Source: Nitrospirota bacterium
GTDB taxonomy: Bacteria > JACPQY01
Assembly: GCA_016180645.1 (NCBI GenBank)
Contig: JACPAV010000031.1
Span: forward strand, 1 to 37,435
Direction: 5' to 3'
Length of the DNA stretch: 37,435 bases
This document shows positions 15,305 through 22,553 of the stretch, in pieces (within the stretch, counting starts at the first letter, position 1; the number at the start of each line of letters is the position of its first letter). Made by a program: the position numbers and the translations under genes. Under the pieces are notes generated by a model. That model was not told where the DNA came from, ran no database searches, and saw nothing but the letters and a program-made list of their open reading frames with translations.

Positions 15305-16138
15305 TCAGTCCCTCGGCAACACGACGCTGAACGTCGAACCTTGTTCCGGCAGGGACTGGACGTCCACCCGGCCGCGATGGGCTTCCACGATCTCCCGCAC
15401 GATGGCGAGGCCGAGACCCATTCCGCCCTCCTTCGTGGTGAAGAAGGGATCGAAAATTCGCGCCACGGTTTCGGGGGCCATTCCTGCGCCCGTATCCGAG
15501 ATCCGCACCTCCAAATCCTTTCCTGCACCCCCGTTCTTTCCCGGATGGAAGCCCAGCGTCAGCGCCCCCCCCCCCGGCATGGCGTCCAAGGCATTCGTAA
15601 TCAGGTTCATGAAGACCTGACGCAGAAGATCGGGATCGCCCTGGAGGAGCGTCCGATCCGTGGCCTGCTCACGGACCACGTTCACGCCTGTGCGCCGGCT
15701 GAGGATGAGCGAGAAGTCGAGCGCCTCATCCACGATGTCTTTCACATCGCAGGGTCTCACCTTCGGCATGTTGAACCGCGTGTAGAGGAGAAGATTGCTC
15801 ACGATCCGGTTAAGGCTTCTCACCCCGAGGAGAATATGTTCCGCGTTGTTGAGTTTCTCGGGATCCCCTTCGAGGTCTTGTTTCAGCATGGAAGCGAACA
15901 GTTCGATGCTCCCGAGCGGGTTGCGGAGTTCGTGGGCGATGCGCGCCGCCATTTCGCCCATCGAGGCCAGTTTGGTCTTGAGCGCGAGTTCTTCATTCTT
16001 CAGGGCCAGTTCGGCGCGGAGGCTCGCCACCTGCCCCGTCAGATCGTGGTAGGCCCTTTCCAGCCCCTGGCTGGCCTCGCTCCAGGCGCGGAAGAACTCG
16101 CCGAACTGTTCCTGCGTCTTGGGATCCAATTCGGTCAC
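15305..16138 (-). CDS. soluble histidine kinase of the flagellar sigma-54 system, with 11-G tract
   Basis: A 277-aa kinase without membrane segments, like FlgS or NtrB. An N-terminal helical region is followed by the H-box ARIAHELRNPLGSIEL (phospho-acceptor H69), the N-box MNLITNALDAM (N182), G1 DTGAGM (D215 first residue) and G2 EGGMGLGLAI. GTG at 16136-16138 is chosen as start, with a G-rich ribosome site; the open frame further upstream runs through the AT-rich palindrome and the end of the pilZ gene. Residues G189-G191 just after the N-box are written with eleven consecutive G (C at 15565-15575 on the plus strand). A one-base slip there would truncate the kinase before G1. It partners the NtrC-type regulator 2 nt downstream. 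Confidence 0.93.
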   Translation of the reverse strand: MTELDPKTQEQFGEFFRAWSEASQGLERAYHDLTGQVASLRAELALKNEELALKTKLASMGEMAARIAHELRNPLGSIELFASMLKQDLEGDPEKLNNAEHILLGVRSLNRIVSNLLLYTRFNMPKVRPCDVKDIVDEALDFSLILSRRTGVNVVREQATDRTLLQGDPDLLRQVFMNLITNALDAMPGGGALTLGFHPGKNGGAGKDLEVRISDTGAGMAPETVARIFDPFFTTKEGGMGLGLAIVREIVEAHRGRVDVQSLPEQGSTFSVVLPRD

Positions 16139-16157
16139 CCCGCACCCCCCGGAAGAG

Positions 16158-16180
16158 ATCTCAAATTTGAAATTTGAGAT
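16158..16180. repeat. AT-rich perfect palindrome
   Basis: Arms ATCTCAAATTT and AAATTTGAGAT around a single G (16158-16180), with a further partial copy to 16190. It lies between the pilZ stop and the kinase start and is markedly more AT-rich than the surroundings. It could be an operator, an RNA hairpin in the operon transcript, or a fragment of a dispersed repeat. Confidence 0.6.
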
Positions 16181-16181
16181 T

Positions 16182-16808
16182 TCAAATCTCCTCTTCCCCC
16201 ATCCGGCGCCTGCGGAGGGCGTCGCGCTGCCGTTGGAAAACATATCGGACGAGCAGGTCGCGGTCCTCCTCGATGATGAATGCAAAACGAACGCCGGCGG
16301 CCACCATCGGCGGCTGTTCCGCCGCGAGGTTCACCACGCTGCGCACGTCGCCGAGCGCCGGAATCTCGATGCCGTGCGCGAGCGGAATATCAAGAACGAG
16401 TTTCACTTTGTCCCCCGCCTTGAGTCGGTGCACCGTGTTCAGTTGCACGCCCCCCGCGCTGACGTCGATCGTCCGGGCGGGGATGAAGGCCGGCGCGCCC
16501 TGGGCCTGCCGTTCCAGGATCTGGAGCACGCGGTTCATGCGGCCCTGGAGATCGAACATGAGGTGGACGAGGCGCGTGCCGGTGTCGTCCTTCTCTTTTG
16601 ATCCCGCCATGGGCTGCTGCTGCGTGAGCCAGCGATAGTAGGTGTTGAAACTCGACGCGCGGCTCTCGAGCAGTTCCTTCTCGCTTTCGAATTCGCGGGA
16701 CGTCAGCACGTTCATCCGGACGTTCATCACCGCCCGGACCCGCACGTCCCTTCGTTGCCGGATCAGCTCTTCTTCATCCTGACGGATGGCTGCTGATTCC
16801 CCCATCAT
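16182..16808 (-). CDS. PilZ-domain protein, likely c-di-GMP receptor
   Basis: 208 aa. The PilZ signature D-x-S-x-x-G is present as DVSAGG (115-120), followed by beta strands VQLNTV, DKVKLVLDIP and a final strand AAGVRFAFI, then a helix rich in Arg. An Arg-rich stretch RQRRDVRVR (17-25) at the start may supply the RxxxR motif, but it is separated from the signature by a roughly 85-residue helical insertion (about 30-105). Such helices between motif parts are known from tetrameric PilZ proteins; that comparison is inference. PilZ proteins commonly slow flagella or control biofilm. The start has a strong GGAGGTG ribosome site, and the gene follows the TPR gene by 28 nt. Confidence 0.8.
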   Translation of the reverse strand: MMGESAAIRQDEEELIRQRRDVRVRAVMNVRMNVLTSREFESEKELLESRASSFNTYYRWLTQQQPMAGSKEKDDTGTRLVHLMFDLQGRMNRVLQILERQAQGAPAFIPARTIDVSAGGVQLNTVHRLKAGDKVKLVLDIPLAHGIEIPALGDVRSVVNLAAEQPPMVAAGVRFAFIIEEDRDLLVRYVFQRQRDALRRRRMGEEEI

Positions 16809-16836
16809 GTTTCACCTCCGGGCCTCCTGCCCTTTG

Positions 16837-19434
16837 CTATTCCGGGGCTTTGAAATACCCCCGGTAGACCTCTCGGGCGCGGGCGAAATCTCTCAGACCC
16901 GAACTGATCGTCTGCCACATCGGGTCGGGCGACGACGCCAGCGCCTCGTATCCCTTCAATGCCTCCTTGGGGCTCTTGAGGAGTTCTTTGATGTAACTCA
17001 TGCGATACTGGGCCCATTCGCCTTTCTCCCCCTTCGAAGAGAGACGGTAGGCCTCTTCGTACGCCTTGAGCGCCGGCCCATACAGGCCGGCCATGTAGAA
17101 GCTGTCCGCAAGCTGGAAATGGGACTCCAGCACGGCGGGCGGCACTTCCCTGGATTTCTGTTTGGAGGCCAGCGCGAGCACGCTCACATAGGCCTCGGAA
17201 GCTTCCAGATATTTTTTCAGCGTGAAGAGCGAGTTCCCGATAAAGTAGAAGGCGGCGACGGCCCGGGGCGATTCGGGCTGGGCGACCAGGAACTGCCCCA
17301 GCGCGGCGATGGCCTCCGGGAATTTCCCTTGGTTGTACGTCGCTTCCCCAAGGGCGTAGAGCATCTCATTCCGGTATTTCCCGCTCGGAAAGAAATCAAG
17401 ATGCTTCTTGAGAATTTCCTCAGCGCGCGCAAAATCCCCTTCGCGCAGATAGGTGACTCCGATGAGATATCCACAATGCTCGTCCACTTCCTTGGTCGGC
17501 CATTTCTGGATCACGCGGTACAGGAACTCCCTCGCCTTGGCATACAGGCCCATTTCGTAGAAACTCTTGCCGAGCACGTACAGCACGTCCAAGTCGAACG
17601 CCCCTCGCAGGAAAGGCGATTCGATGTAGGAATCGTGCAGCTTGAGGACGGTCATGTAGTCGCCCGCCTCGTAGTAGTACCCGATGCCGTCTTTGAAGAT
17701 GTGGTACAGATCGCCCCTCGCCCCTTTCGCGAACCGGCCGTAGGGGAAGGTCTTCATCATTCTCTCCAACGCGCGGAGGGATTCGTCGTACCTGCGCTGC
17801 GTGAACATCAGGAGCGACAGTTTGTACAGCGCCGCTTCAGCCTGGGGCTGGAGAGGATGATGGCGGGCCACGCCGCGATAGATCGCTTCGGGGTTGACTT
17901 CATCGGTCGCCCACCACCCGCCGCGGAGCTTTGTGCGCACGGGCCGCTGGAGCGCGATGTCCGCGAGGCCAAGAAGCGCATAGCCGACGCTTTCGGACCC
18001 CTTGTACTGGCCTACCACTTTGGCATAAGCGTTCGCGGCGTTCGAGTAGTCCTTCTTCAGCGCGAGGACGTTGGCGATGCGGAGCTGCACCTCGTCCGCA
18101 AATTCGCGCCGGCCGTATTGCCCTTGGAGGTAAAAGAGGAGGGACAGCGCTTCATCGAAGAATTGCGTTTTCTCGAAGGCGAGAGCGAGCTTCAGCATCG
18201 CTTCGGGATGGAGCCGGATGAACCGCGGCCATCGCTTGTTCCCTTCGTTGTAAACGGTGAGGCTGTCTTCGTAGCGGCCGAGGATGACATCGAGGTCCGC
18301 CAGGCTGAAAATCGCCTCCGTCACTTGTTCGGCGTCGGGATGATCGTACACCACGCCCAAAAGGGTTTTCCGGCTGGAGTCGAACTCCCGAAGGTTGGCC
18401 TGCGACTTGGCCACCATGAGATCGACGCGGGGCCGGTAATCGCTGTCCGGATACTGTTCGCGGAAGAAGGCGCCCATGCCGAGGACGTAGGTGTTGAACC
18501 CGAGATACTGCGCCATTTCGATGATGCGGTAGTACCCGTGAGCCGCCAGGGGGGACGAGGGGAACCGAAGGGTCGCGTCGCGAAATGCGTTGTCCGCCAA
18601 CCGGTAGTAGAGTTTGTATCGGCGCGGCCGGCCTGAATTCTGATCCGCCCGTCCGATGCGGAAGAGGCACTCGCCCATGATGTAGAGTGCGGGTCCCGCC
18701 GTGGAGCTGTTGGGATACTTCTGAAGGAGAAACGCGAGCGTCTCCGTGGCCGGACCGCAGGAACCGCGGCGGAAGGCGGAGTAGCCGCGCTGGAAGACGG
18801 CGGCGTCGGCAAATCCCGGCGTGGGGCCGGTTGACGCTTTCTCGCCGCCGGGAATGGGCGGCGGCATGCCCGGCGCCTGGGCGACCCCGGCGTCCGGCTC
18901 CGCTTCCGGTTCGACGGAAGGCTTCCCGGCCAGACCCGCGACGATCGAGTAGACTTTTCGGAGCGGCCCCGTGATCGCGTCCAGGACTTTCGCCATAAAG
19001 CCCTTGTGGATTTCCTCCTTGGACGGCTCGGCGACCTTGACTTCCCGTCCGGGCTCCTTCTTCTTCGGCTCCTCCTTGGCCTTCGCGTCCTTCGTCTCGG
19101 CGGCCGCCTTTTCCTTGCCGGCCTTTTTCTCCTTGCCCTCGTCTTTCTTCTTGGCGGTCTTCTTGCCTTTCTTCTCCTCCTTCTTGCCCGCCTTCTTGGG
19201 TTCGCTTTCTCCGGACTCCGATTTCCCGAATAGCCGCGTGATGCTCCGCCGGATGACTTTGAAGATCCCGCCCTCTTCCTTGTGTTTGAAGTCGACGTCC
19301 TCCTCGGGAAGGATGACTTCGACGGGCGGAACGGCTTTGTGATGGTTGTTCTTCGGCTCGGCGGCGTGGAGAGCCTCGACGCGCGCGGCGAGGATGAGCG
19401 CCAAAATCAGTGCGAAGCGGGCCGGACGCAGCAT
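16837..19434 (-). CDS. exported TPR-repeat protein in flagellar operon
   Basis: An 865-aa protein starting at the ATG at 19432-19434, which gives a clean signal peptide (MLRPARFALILALILAARV, cleavage near LHAA). Next comes a Lys/Glu-rich low-complexity segment (about residues 65-140, many KK and KE pairs), a Pro/Gly-rich linker, and from about residue 220 to the end a solenoid of tetratricopeptide repeats, visible as repeated YxLGxxxFxxGxYxxAxxxF patterns: LYVLGKSFYEMGLYAKAREF, LYALGEATYNQGKFPEAI. It is probably periplasmic and may bind peptidoglycan-associated or motor proteins. Position between a FlgN-like gene and pilZ suggests a role in motility or its assembly. No exact family recognised; the name is structural. 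Confidence 0.75.
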   Translation of the reverse strand: MLRPARFALILALILAARVEALHAAEPKNNHHKAVPPVEVILPEEDVDFKHKEEGGIFKVIRRSITRLFGKSESGESEPKKAGKKEEKKGKKTAKKKDEGKEKKAGKEKAAAETKDAKAKEEPKKKEPGREVKVAEPSKEEIHKGFMAKVLDAITGPLRKVYSIVAGLAGKPSVEPEAEPDAGVAQAPGMPPPIPGGEKASTGPTPGFADAAVFQRGYSAFRRGSCGPATETLAFLLQKYPNSSTAGPALYIMGECLFRIGRADQNSGRPRRYKLYYRLADNAFRDATLRFPSSPLAAHGYYRIIEMAQYLGFNTYVLGMGAFFREQYPDSDYRPRVDLMVAKSQANLREFDSSRKTLLGVVYDHPDAEQVTEAIFSLADLDVILGRYEDSLTVYNEGNKRWPRFIRLHPEAMLKLALAFEKTQFFDEALSLLFYLQGQYGRREFADEVQLRIANVLALKKDYSNAANAYAKVVGQYKGSESVGYALLGLADIALQRPVRTKLRGGWWATDEVNPEAIYRGVARHHPLQPQAEAALYKLSLLMFTQRRYDESLRALERMMKTFPYGRFAKGARGDLYHIFKDGIGYYYEAGDYMTVLKLHDSYIESPFLRGAFDLDVLYVLGKSFYEMGLYAKAREFLYRVIQKWPTKEVDEHCGYLIGVTYLREGDFARAEEILKKHLDFFPSGKYRNEMLYALGEATYNQGKFPEAIAALGQFLVAQPESPRAVAAFYFIGNSLFTLKKYLEASEAYVSVLALASKQKSREVPPAVLESHFQLADSFYMAGLYGPALKAYEEAYRLSSKGEKGEWAQYRMSYIKELLKSPKEALKGYEALASSPDPMWQTISSGLRDFARAREVYRGYFKAPE

Positions 19435-19438
19435 CGGA

Positions 19439-19882
19439 TCAGGACGCCCGATCCAGGTAGACTCCGCGGCGGGCCGGAATCCCGTAGGCCCCTTGAGCCT
19501 TGTTCCGGCGAGATCGGACTCGGGCGAGGTCCTCATGCACGGAAGTTTTCTTTGTTTTCATCCGCTTTTCAACCTCTTTGTCCAGGTGGAGCTGTTCCGC
19601 AAGCATGAGGGAAAGCATCTCACGATGCTCCTTCAGGGGTGAGACGGAAGCCTCTCGCAATGATTCGGGGTATGCATCGCCCAGGATTCCGGCGATGCGG
19701 GACTCCACGCGCTGGATTTTCTTGATCACACGACCCCGCCGGCGCACGCCGAAAAGGAGACGGAGGTCATCGTCCGCAGCCATCGATTCCAGCATGGTTT
19801 TCGTCGCATTGAGCAGCGCACGGTAGTAGAGAATCTCCAGCCGGAGATTTCTCTTGAGCAATGGCGGTTCCCCTTGTGGCAT
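19439..19882 (-). CDS. FlgN/FliT-like flagellar chaperone candidate
   Basis: A 147-aa, all-helical, charged protein without signal. It has a central heptad-like region (KKIQRVESRIAGIL) and ends in RSRRNKAQGAYG; FlgN-type chaperones are similarly sized helical proteins often ending in an Arg-rich segment before AYG. FlgN protects hook-filament junction proteins before export. The resemblance is weak and rests on size, helicity, tail and neighbours. It opens the flagellar/c-di-GMP operon: a strong promoter lies directly before it, and the TPR gene starts 4 nt after its stop. The ATG at 19880-19882 lies 10 nt from the -10 box, so the transcript may be nearly leaderless. Confidence 0.5.
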   Translation of the reverse strand: MPQGEPPLLKRNLRLEILYYRALLNATKTMLESMAADDDLRLLFGVRRRGRVIKKIQRVESRIAGILGDAYPESLREASVSPLKEHREMLSLMLAEQLHLDKEVEKRMKTKKTSVHEDLARVRSRRNKAQGAYGIPARRGVYLDRAS

Positions 19883-19892
19883 TCAATCCTCT

Positions 19893-19921
19893 ATTCTATC
19901 CATCGGTAGGTTTCACGTCAA
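19893..19921 (-). promoter_or_regulatory. sigma-70-type promoter before the flagellar/c-di-GMP operon
   Basis: On the minus strand TTGACG (19921-19916), 17 nt, TAGAAT (19898-19893): five of six and five of six consensus bases with ideal spacing. The upstream stretch 19925-19965 is AT-rich, like an UP element. Only 10 nt separate the -10 box from the ATG of the first gene, so the RNA would have little or no leader. The rest of the gap 19883-20243 holds repeats and no gene. Confidence 0.65.
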
Positions 19922-20028
19922 GCAGAATCAAAAGAAATCAAAATAATTCAAAATACTACATTTACACACAGACCTTCACCTCTTTCTGAAGATGATCGGC
20001 GATTTTGAGAAAAGACTTGAAATTCGGA

Positions 20029-20182
20029 CGCAGGCTGAAGCCTGCGGCTACCAGGAGCTACCGAGAGCTGCCAAGAGCGCAGGTCCATGGTAGGCGCAGG
20101 CCATGGTCCATGCCGTGCCATCCGTGGCACGGCGACATATCATGGCCCCATTCCCTCCGTGGCATGGGGCTTTACGCCTGCG
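20029..20182. repeat. cluster of REP-like palindromes
   Basis: 20029-20051 is a hairpin GCAGGC-TGAA-GCCTGC followed by GGCTAC (GTAG head on the minus strand). 20112-20133 is a perfect 9-bp stem GCCGTGCCA/TGGCACGGC with loop TCCG. GTAGGCGCAGGC (20090-20101) and GCCTGCG (20176-20182) form an outer pair. The first unit shares its core with the repeat at 22501-22523. Confidence 0.7.
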
Positions 20183-20243
20183 GGGCCGCGCCAGGGCTCC
20201 AATTCCGCTTTACTCGAAACGGATGATTTGCTACGTTCGCCGA

Positions 20244-20807
20244 ATGACACCCAAAGAATTTTTCGAGAACACTTTGCCCTCTCTATTCAAGGGCGTGGCG
20301 GGCGGACAGCCTGAGCTTCAGCAGATCACCGGCGAGATGGAGATCGTGCTGCCGGAAGGCGGCACGTGGACGCTCGCGCTGGACAAAGGAAATCTGATCA
20401 CGAAGGAAGCCGCCGCGACCAATCCGATCGTTTCATTCACGCTATCCAGGCGGGATTGGGACCGCCTGATGCAAGGCGGAAGTTTCATGCCGATCGGTGC
20501 CGCGCCCGGTGGTGGAGCCAATCCCTTCAAGATGTCCCCCGCCCGTTTTGAAAAAGTGAAAATGCTCAAGGGCGAGCTGGTTTTTCATATCACCGAGCCA
20601 GGCGGCGAGGCACAAGACACGGTAATCCGGTTCAATCCGAAACAGGGAACCGGACCCCGCACGGAACTCGAGATGAATTCCGGCGACCTCAAGGATCTCT
20701 CAGAGGGAAAGGCCAATCCCCAACAGCTTTTCATGCAGGGAAAAATGCGCATCAAGGGCGACATGGCCTTCGCGATGCAGATCGGCTCCCTGGCCATGAT
20801 GGCCTGA
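20244..20807 (+). CDS. SCP2 sterol-binding-domain-like protein
   Basis: A 187-aa protein resembling the SCP2 (sterol carrier protein 2) fold: a short helix MTPKEFFENTLPSLF, then strands EMEIVLPEGGTWTLALDKG and NLITKEAAATNPIVSFTLSRRDW with a following helix, and the C-terminal segment KANPQQLFMQGKMRIKGDMAFAMQIG, in which GKMRIKGDM is the family's most conserved part. Such proteins bind hydrophobic ligands; the ligand here is unknown. ATG 20244 is chosen because it starts the domain; an upstream ATG at 20223 adds only seven residues and neither has a strong ribosome site. It stands alone, convergent with the FnIII lipoprotein gene. Confidence 0.8.
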   Translation: MTPKEFFENTLPSLFKGVAGGQPELQQITGEMEIVLPEGGTWTLALDKGNLITKEAAATNPIVSFTLSRRDWDRLMQGGSFMPIGAAPGGGANPFKMSPARFEKVKMLKGELVFHITEPGGEAQDTVIRFNPKQGTGPRTELEMNSGDLKDLSEGKANPQQLFMQGKMRIKGDMAFAMQIGSLAMMA

Positions 20808-20870
20808 GCTTCCTGGCCGACCACACTCGCACTCACCAGGCAAACCGGCAGCGACTCGACCCGCCCCTTT

Positions 20871-22553
20871 CTACGGGGTGACAGAACGCTCAATCGTGTT
20901 CGAATCGCGGCGGCCGGAGGCGTCGCGGGCGCGGACGACGAAGTAGGTGGTCGACCGGGGGTTGAATTTCATCAACGTGTAGCTTATTGCGCCTGGGACG
21001 GTTTCGTACGCCGCCCAGAAGTCGGCCGGGCAATAGCCGGATTTCGAAGATTGGCAGATTTCGTAGACGATCTGGTCGACCGGCGTGGCATCGTCCGACG
21101 CCGTTGCCCACTCCAGGACGACGTCTCCGTTCCCGGAGAGCCTGGCGCTTTGCAGGCCGCCGAACTGAGGAGCTTGGGGATCGGATTCGACAGCCGGTGA
21201 GTTCGGTTGGGAGGATGGAGCGATCGGCTCCGATGCCGTTGGAGTCGCGGTTTCGCTGGAAGGTGGGGGATCAACGGAGGTGGGTGGCGGCGGCTCGGTA
21301 GGAGTCGGCGTCGGTGGAGATCCGGGCATCGTCACCGTCATCTCCTTCACGTTCGCATCCCGATTTCCCGCTTCGTCCGTGGCGCGGACGACGAAGAAGT
21401 ATTTCGCTCCCGGCGTCAGGTCTTTGGCCGTGATCGTCTTTGCATACGTCGAGCCGGCCGGCTTGAAGTCCTTAACGCACTCTCCTTCGGTGGTCGAAAC
21501 GCAGTACGCGTACCAGATCGATCCGGCAGCAGACAGATCGTCCGTCGCCCCCTCCCAGGAGAGGACCACTTCCGTCGTGGAGTTGGAATTCGCTTCCTTG
21601 ATTCCACCGAAGGTCGGCGGGGTTGTATCCGCGCGCAACTTGCCGGCGGGAGATCGGATCCGGATCGACTTTTCGATCGCGTTCGACTCGATATTGCCCG
21701 ATTCGTCGCGCGCGCGGACAACGAAGAAATATTCTCCGGGGTTGTCCGGCTTGACTCTGTAGATCTGCTCGCCGGGCCGCGTTTTGTAGGCGGAGACAAA
21801 ATTGGACCCGCAGGCGCCTTTCTCCAGCGATTGGCAGATTTCATAGGCCATCCCGATGCTCGGGCTGACCTCGTCCGACGCCGGTTTCCACGTCAGAACG
21901 ATTTCGGCGCCGACGAATACTTCTTCGTACGGAGGGCATTCCGGCGGAGATTGGATCGTATCCAATCCCTCGAAATGGGCCGGAACGGTGTCCCCCGCAC
22001 CGAGCGCCCTCGGGAATTGCGTCAATTCGGAAAGCCGAAACGCCTCGTCGAAGATCTTCAATTGATGCGCCGTGGCTTCCGGCTGACCGTTGATCGGGCT
22101 CGGCGTGGTCATCGCCACCCGCGCGCCGTATTCGACCTTCAGGCGAATAATCGTTACGTTCATCGAATCCCGCCAGACCCGCTTCATGCTTTGGCCGATG
22201 ACAAACGGTTCGGCGAGGACATTGGGCGATTCGCGATAGTTCGCCGATGGGTGAATCCGGAGCTCATCGAGCGCGAACTGACTTTCATTGCTGAGAATCA
22301 TTTCCGGGGGCGGAGGCGGCGGCTCGATCAGCTTGCACACGGGCTTGGGGGGTGGGCCGACTGCCTCCTCTCCTGATGGAGCGTACGATCCCTCATACTT
22401 GTCCGAGCACGCGGCAAAGAGGAGGGAGAGGGCCAAACCCGATACCGCAACCTGGGTAGCGACCGCCCGGTAGCCGCACCCTTTACGGGTGCGTCCTCCA
22501 CGCAGGCTGAAGCCTGCGGCTACCAGACCATCCATCCGGTCGTCAAAACACAT
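20871..22553 (-). CDS. lipoprotein with shared N-terminal domain and three FnIII-like domains
   Basis: 560 aa, last gene of the five-gene surface operon. The ATG (22551-22553) lies inside the last codons of the preceding barrel gene. Codons 11-28 are a REP doublet inserted in frame; then comes a hydrophobic core and lipobox LLFAAC. A proline-rich linker leads to an N-terminal domain (NESQFALDELRIHPSANY, later LKIFDEAFRLSEL) shared with the RCC1 lipoprotein at 24980-26473. Three fibronectin-III-like domains follow (each ending YFFVVRARD or YFVVRARD), the first two adjacent and the third after a Pro/Thr/Ser linker (PPTPTPTEPPPP). Domains one to three carry Cys pairs (YEICQS with a second Cys shortly after). 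Probably displayed on the outer membrane; function unknown. Confidence 0.8.
   Translation of the reverse strand: MCFDDRMDGLVAAGFSLRGGRTRKGCGYRAVATQVAVSGLALSLLFAACSDKYEGSYAPSGEEAVGPPPKPVCKLIEPPPPPPEMILSNESQFALDELRIHPSANYRESPNVLAEPFVIGQSMKRVWRDSMNVTIIRLKVEYGARVAMTTPSPINGQPEATAHQLKIFDEAFRLSELTQFPRALGAGDTVPAHFEGLDTIQSPPECPPYEEVFVGAEIVLTWKPASDEVSPSIGMAYEICQSLEKGACGSNFVSAYKTRPGEQIYRVKPDNPGEYFFVVRARDESGNIESNAIEKSIRIRSPAGKLRADTTPPTFGGIKEANSNSTTEVVLSWEGATDDLSAAGSIWYAYCVSTTEGECVKDFKPAGSTYAKTITAKDLTPGAKYFFVVRATDEAGNRDANVKEMTVTMPGSPPTPTPTEPPPPTSVDPPPSSETATPTASEPIAPSSQPNSPAVESDPQAPQFGGLQSARLSGNGDVVLEWATASDDATPVDQIVYEICQSSKSGYCPADFWAAYETVPGAISYTLMKFNPRSTTYFVVRARDASGRRDSNTIERSVTP
22470..22523. repeat. 54-bp REP doublet (REPIN) inside the lipoprotein 5' coding region
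   Basis: GTAG (22470), a hairpin with arms CGCACCC/GGGTGCG (22475-22493), a 7-nt spacer, a second hairpin with arms CGCAGGC/GCCTGCG (22501-22518), then GCTAC. Its length is exactly 18 codons and it is read in frame within the minus-strand gene. The second hairpin is the same family as 20029-20051. Confidence 0.8.

Noticed and set aside
16786-18636. A 616-codon plus-strand frame
   Set aside because: It is the antisense of the TPR protein; high GC keeps the opposite frame open.
21207-22376. A 389-codon plus-strand frame rich in Arg
   Set aside because: Antisense to the FnIII lipoprotein; amino-acid composition is typical of spurious GC-rich frames.
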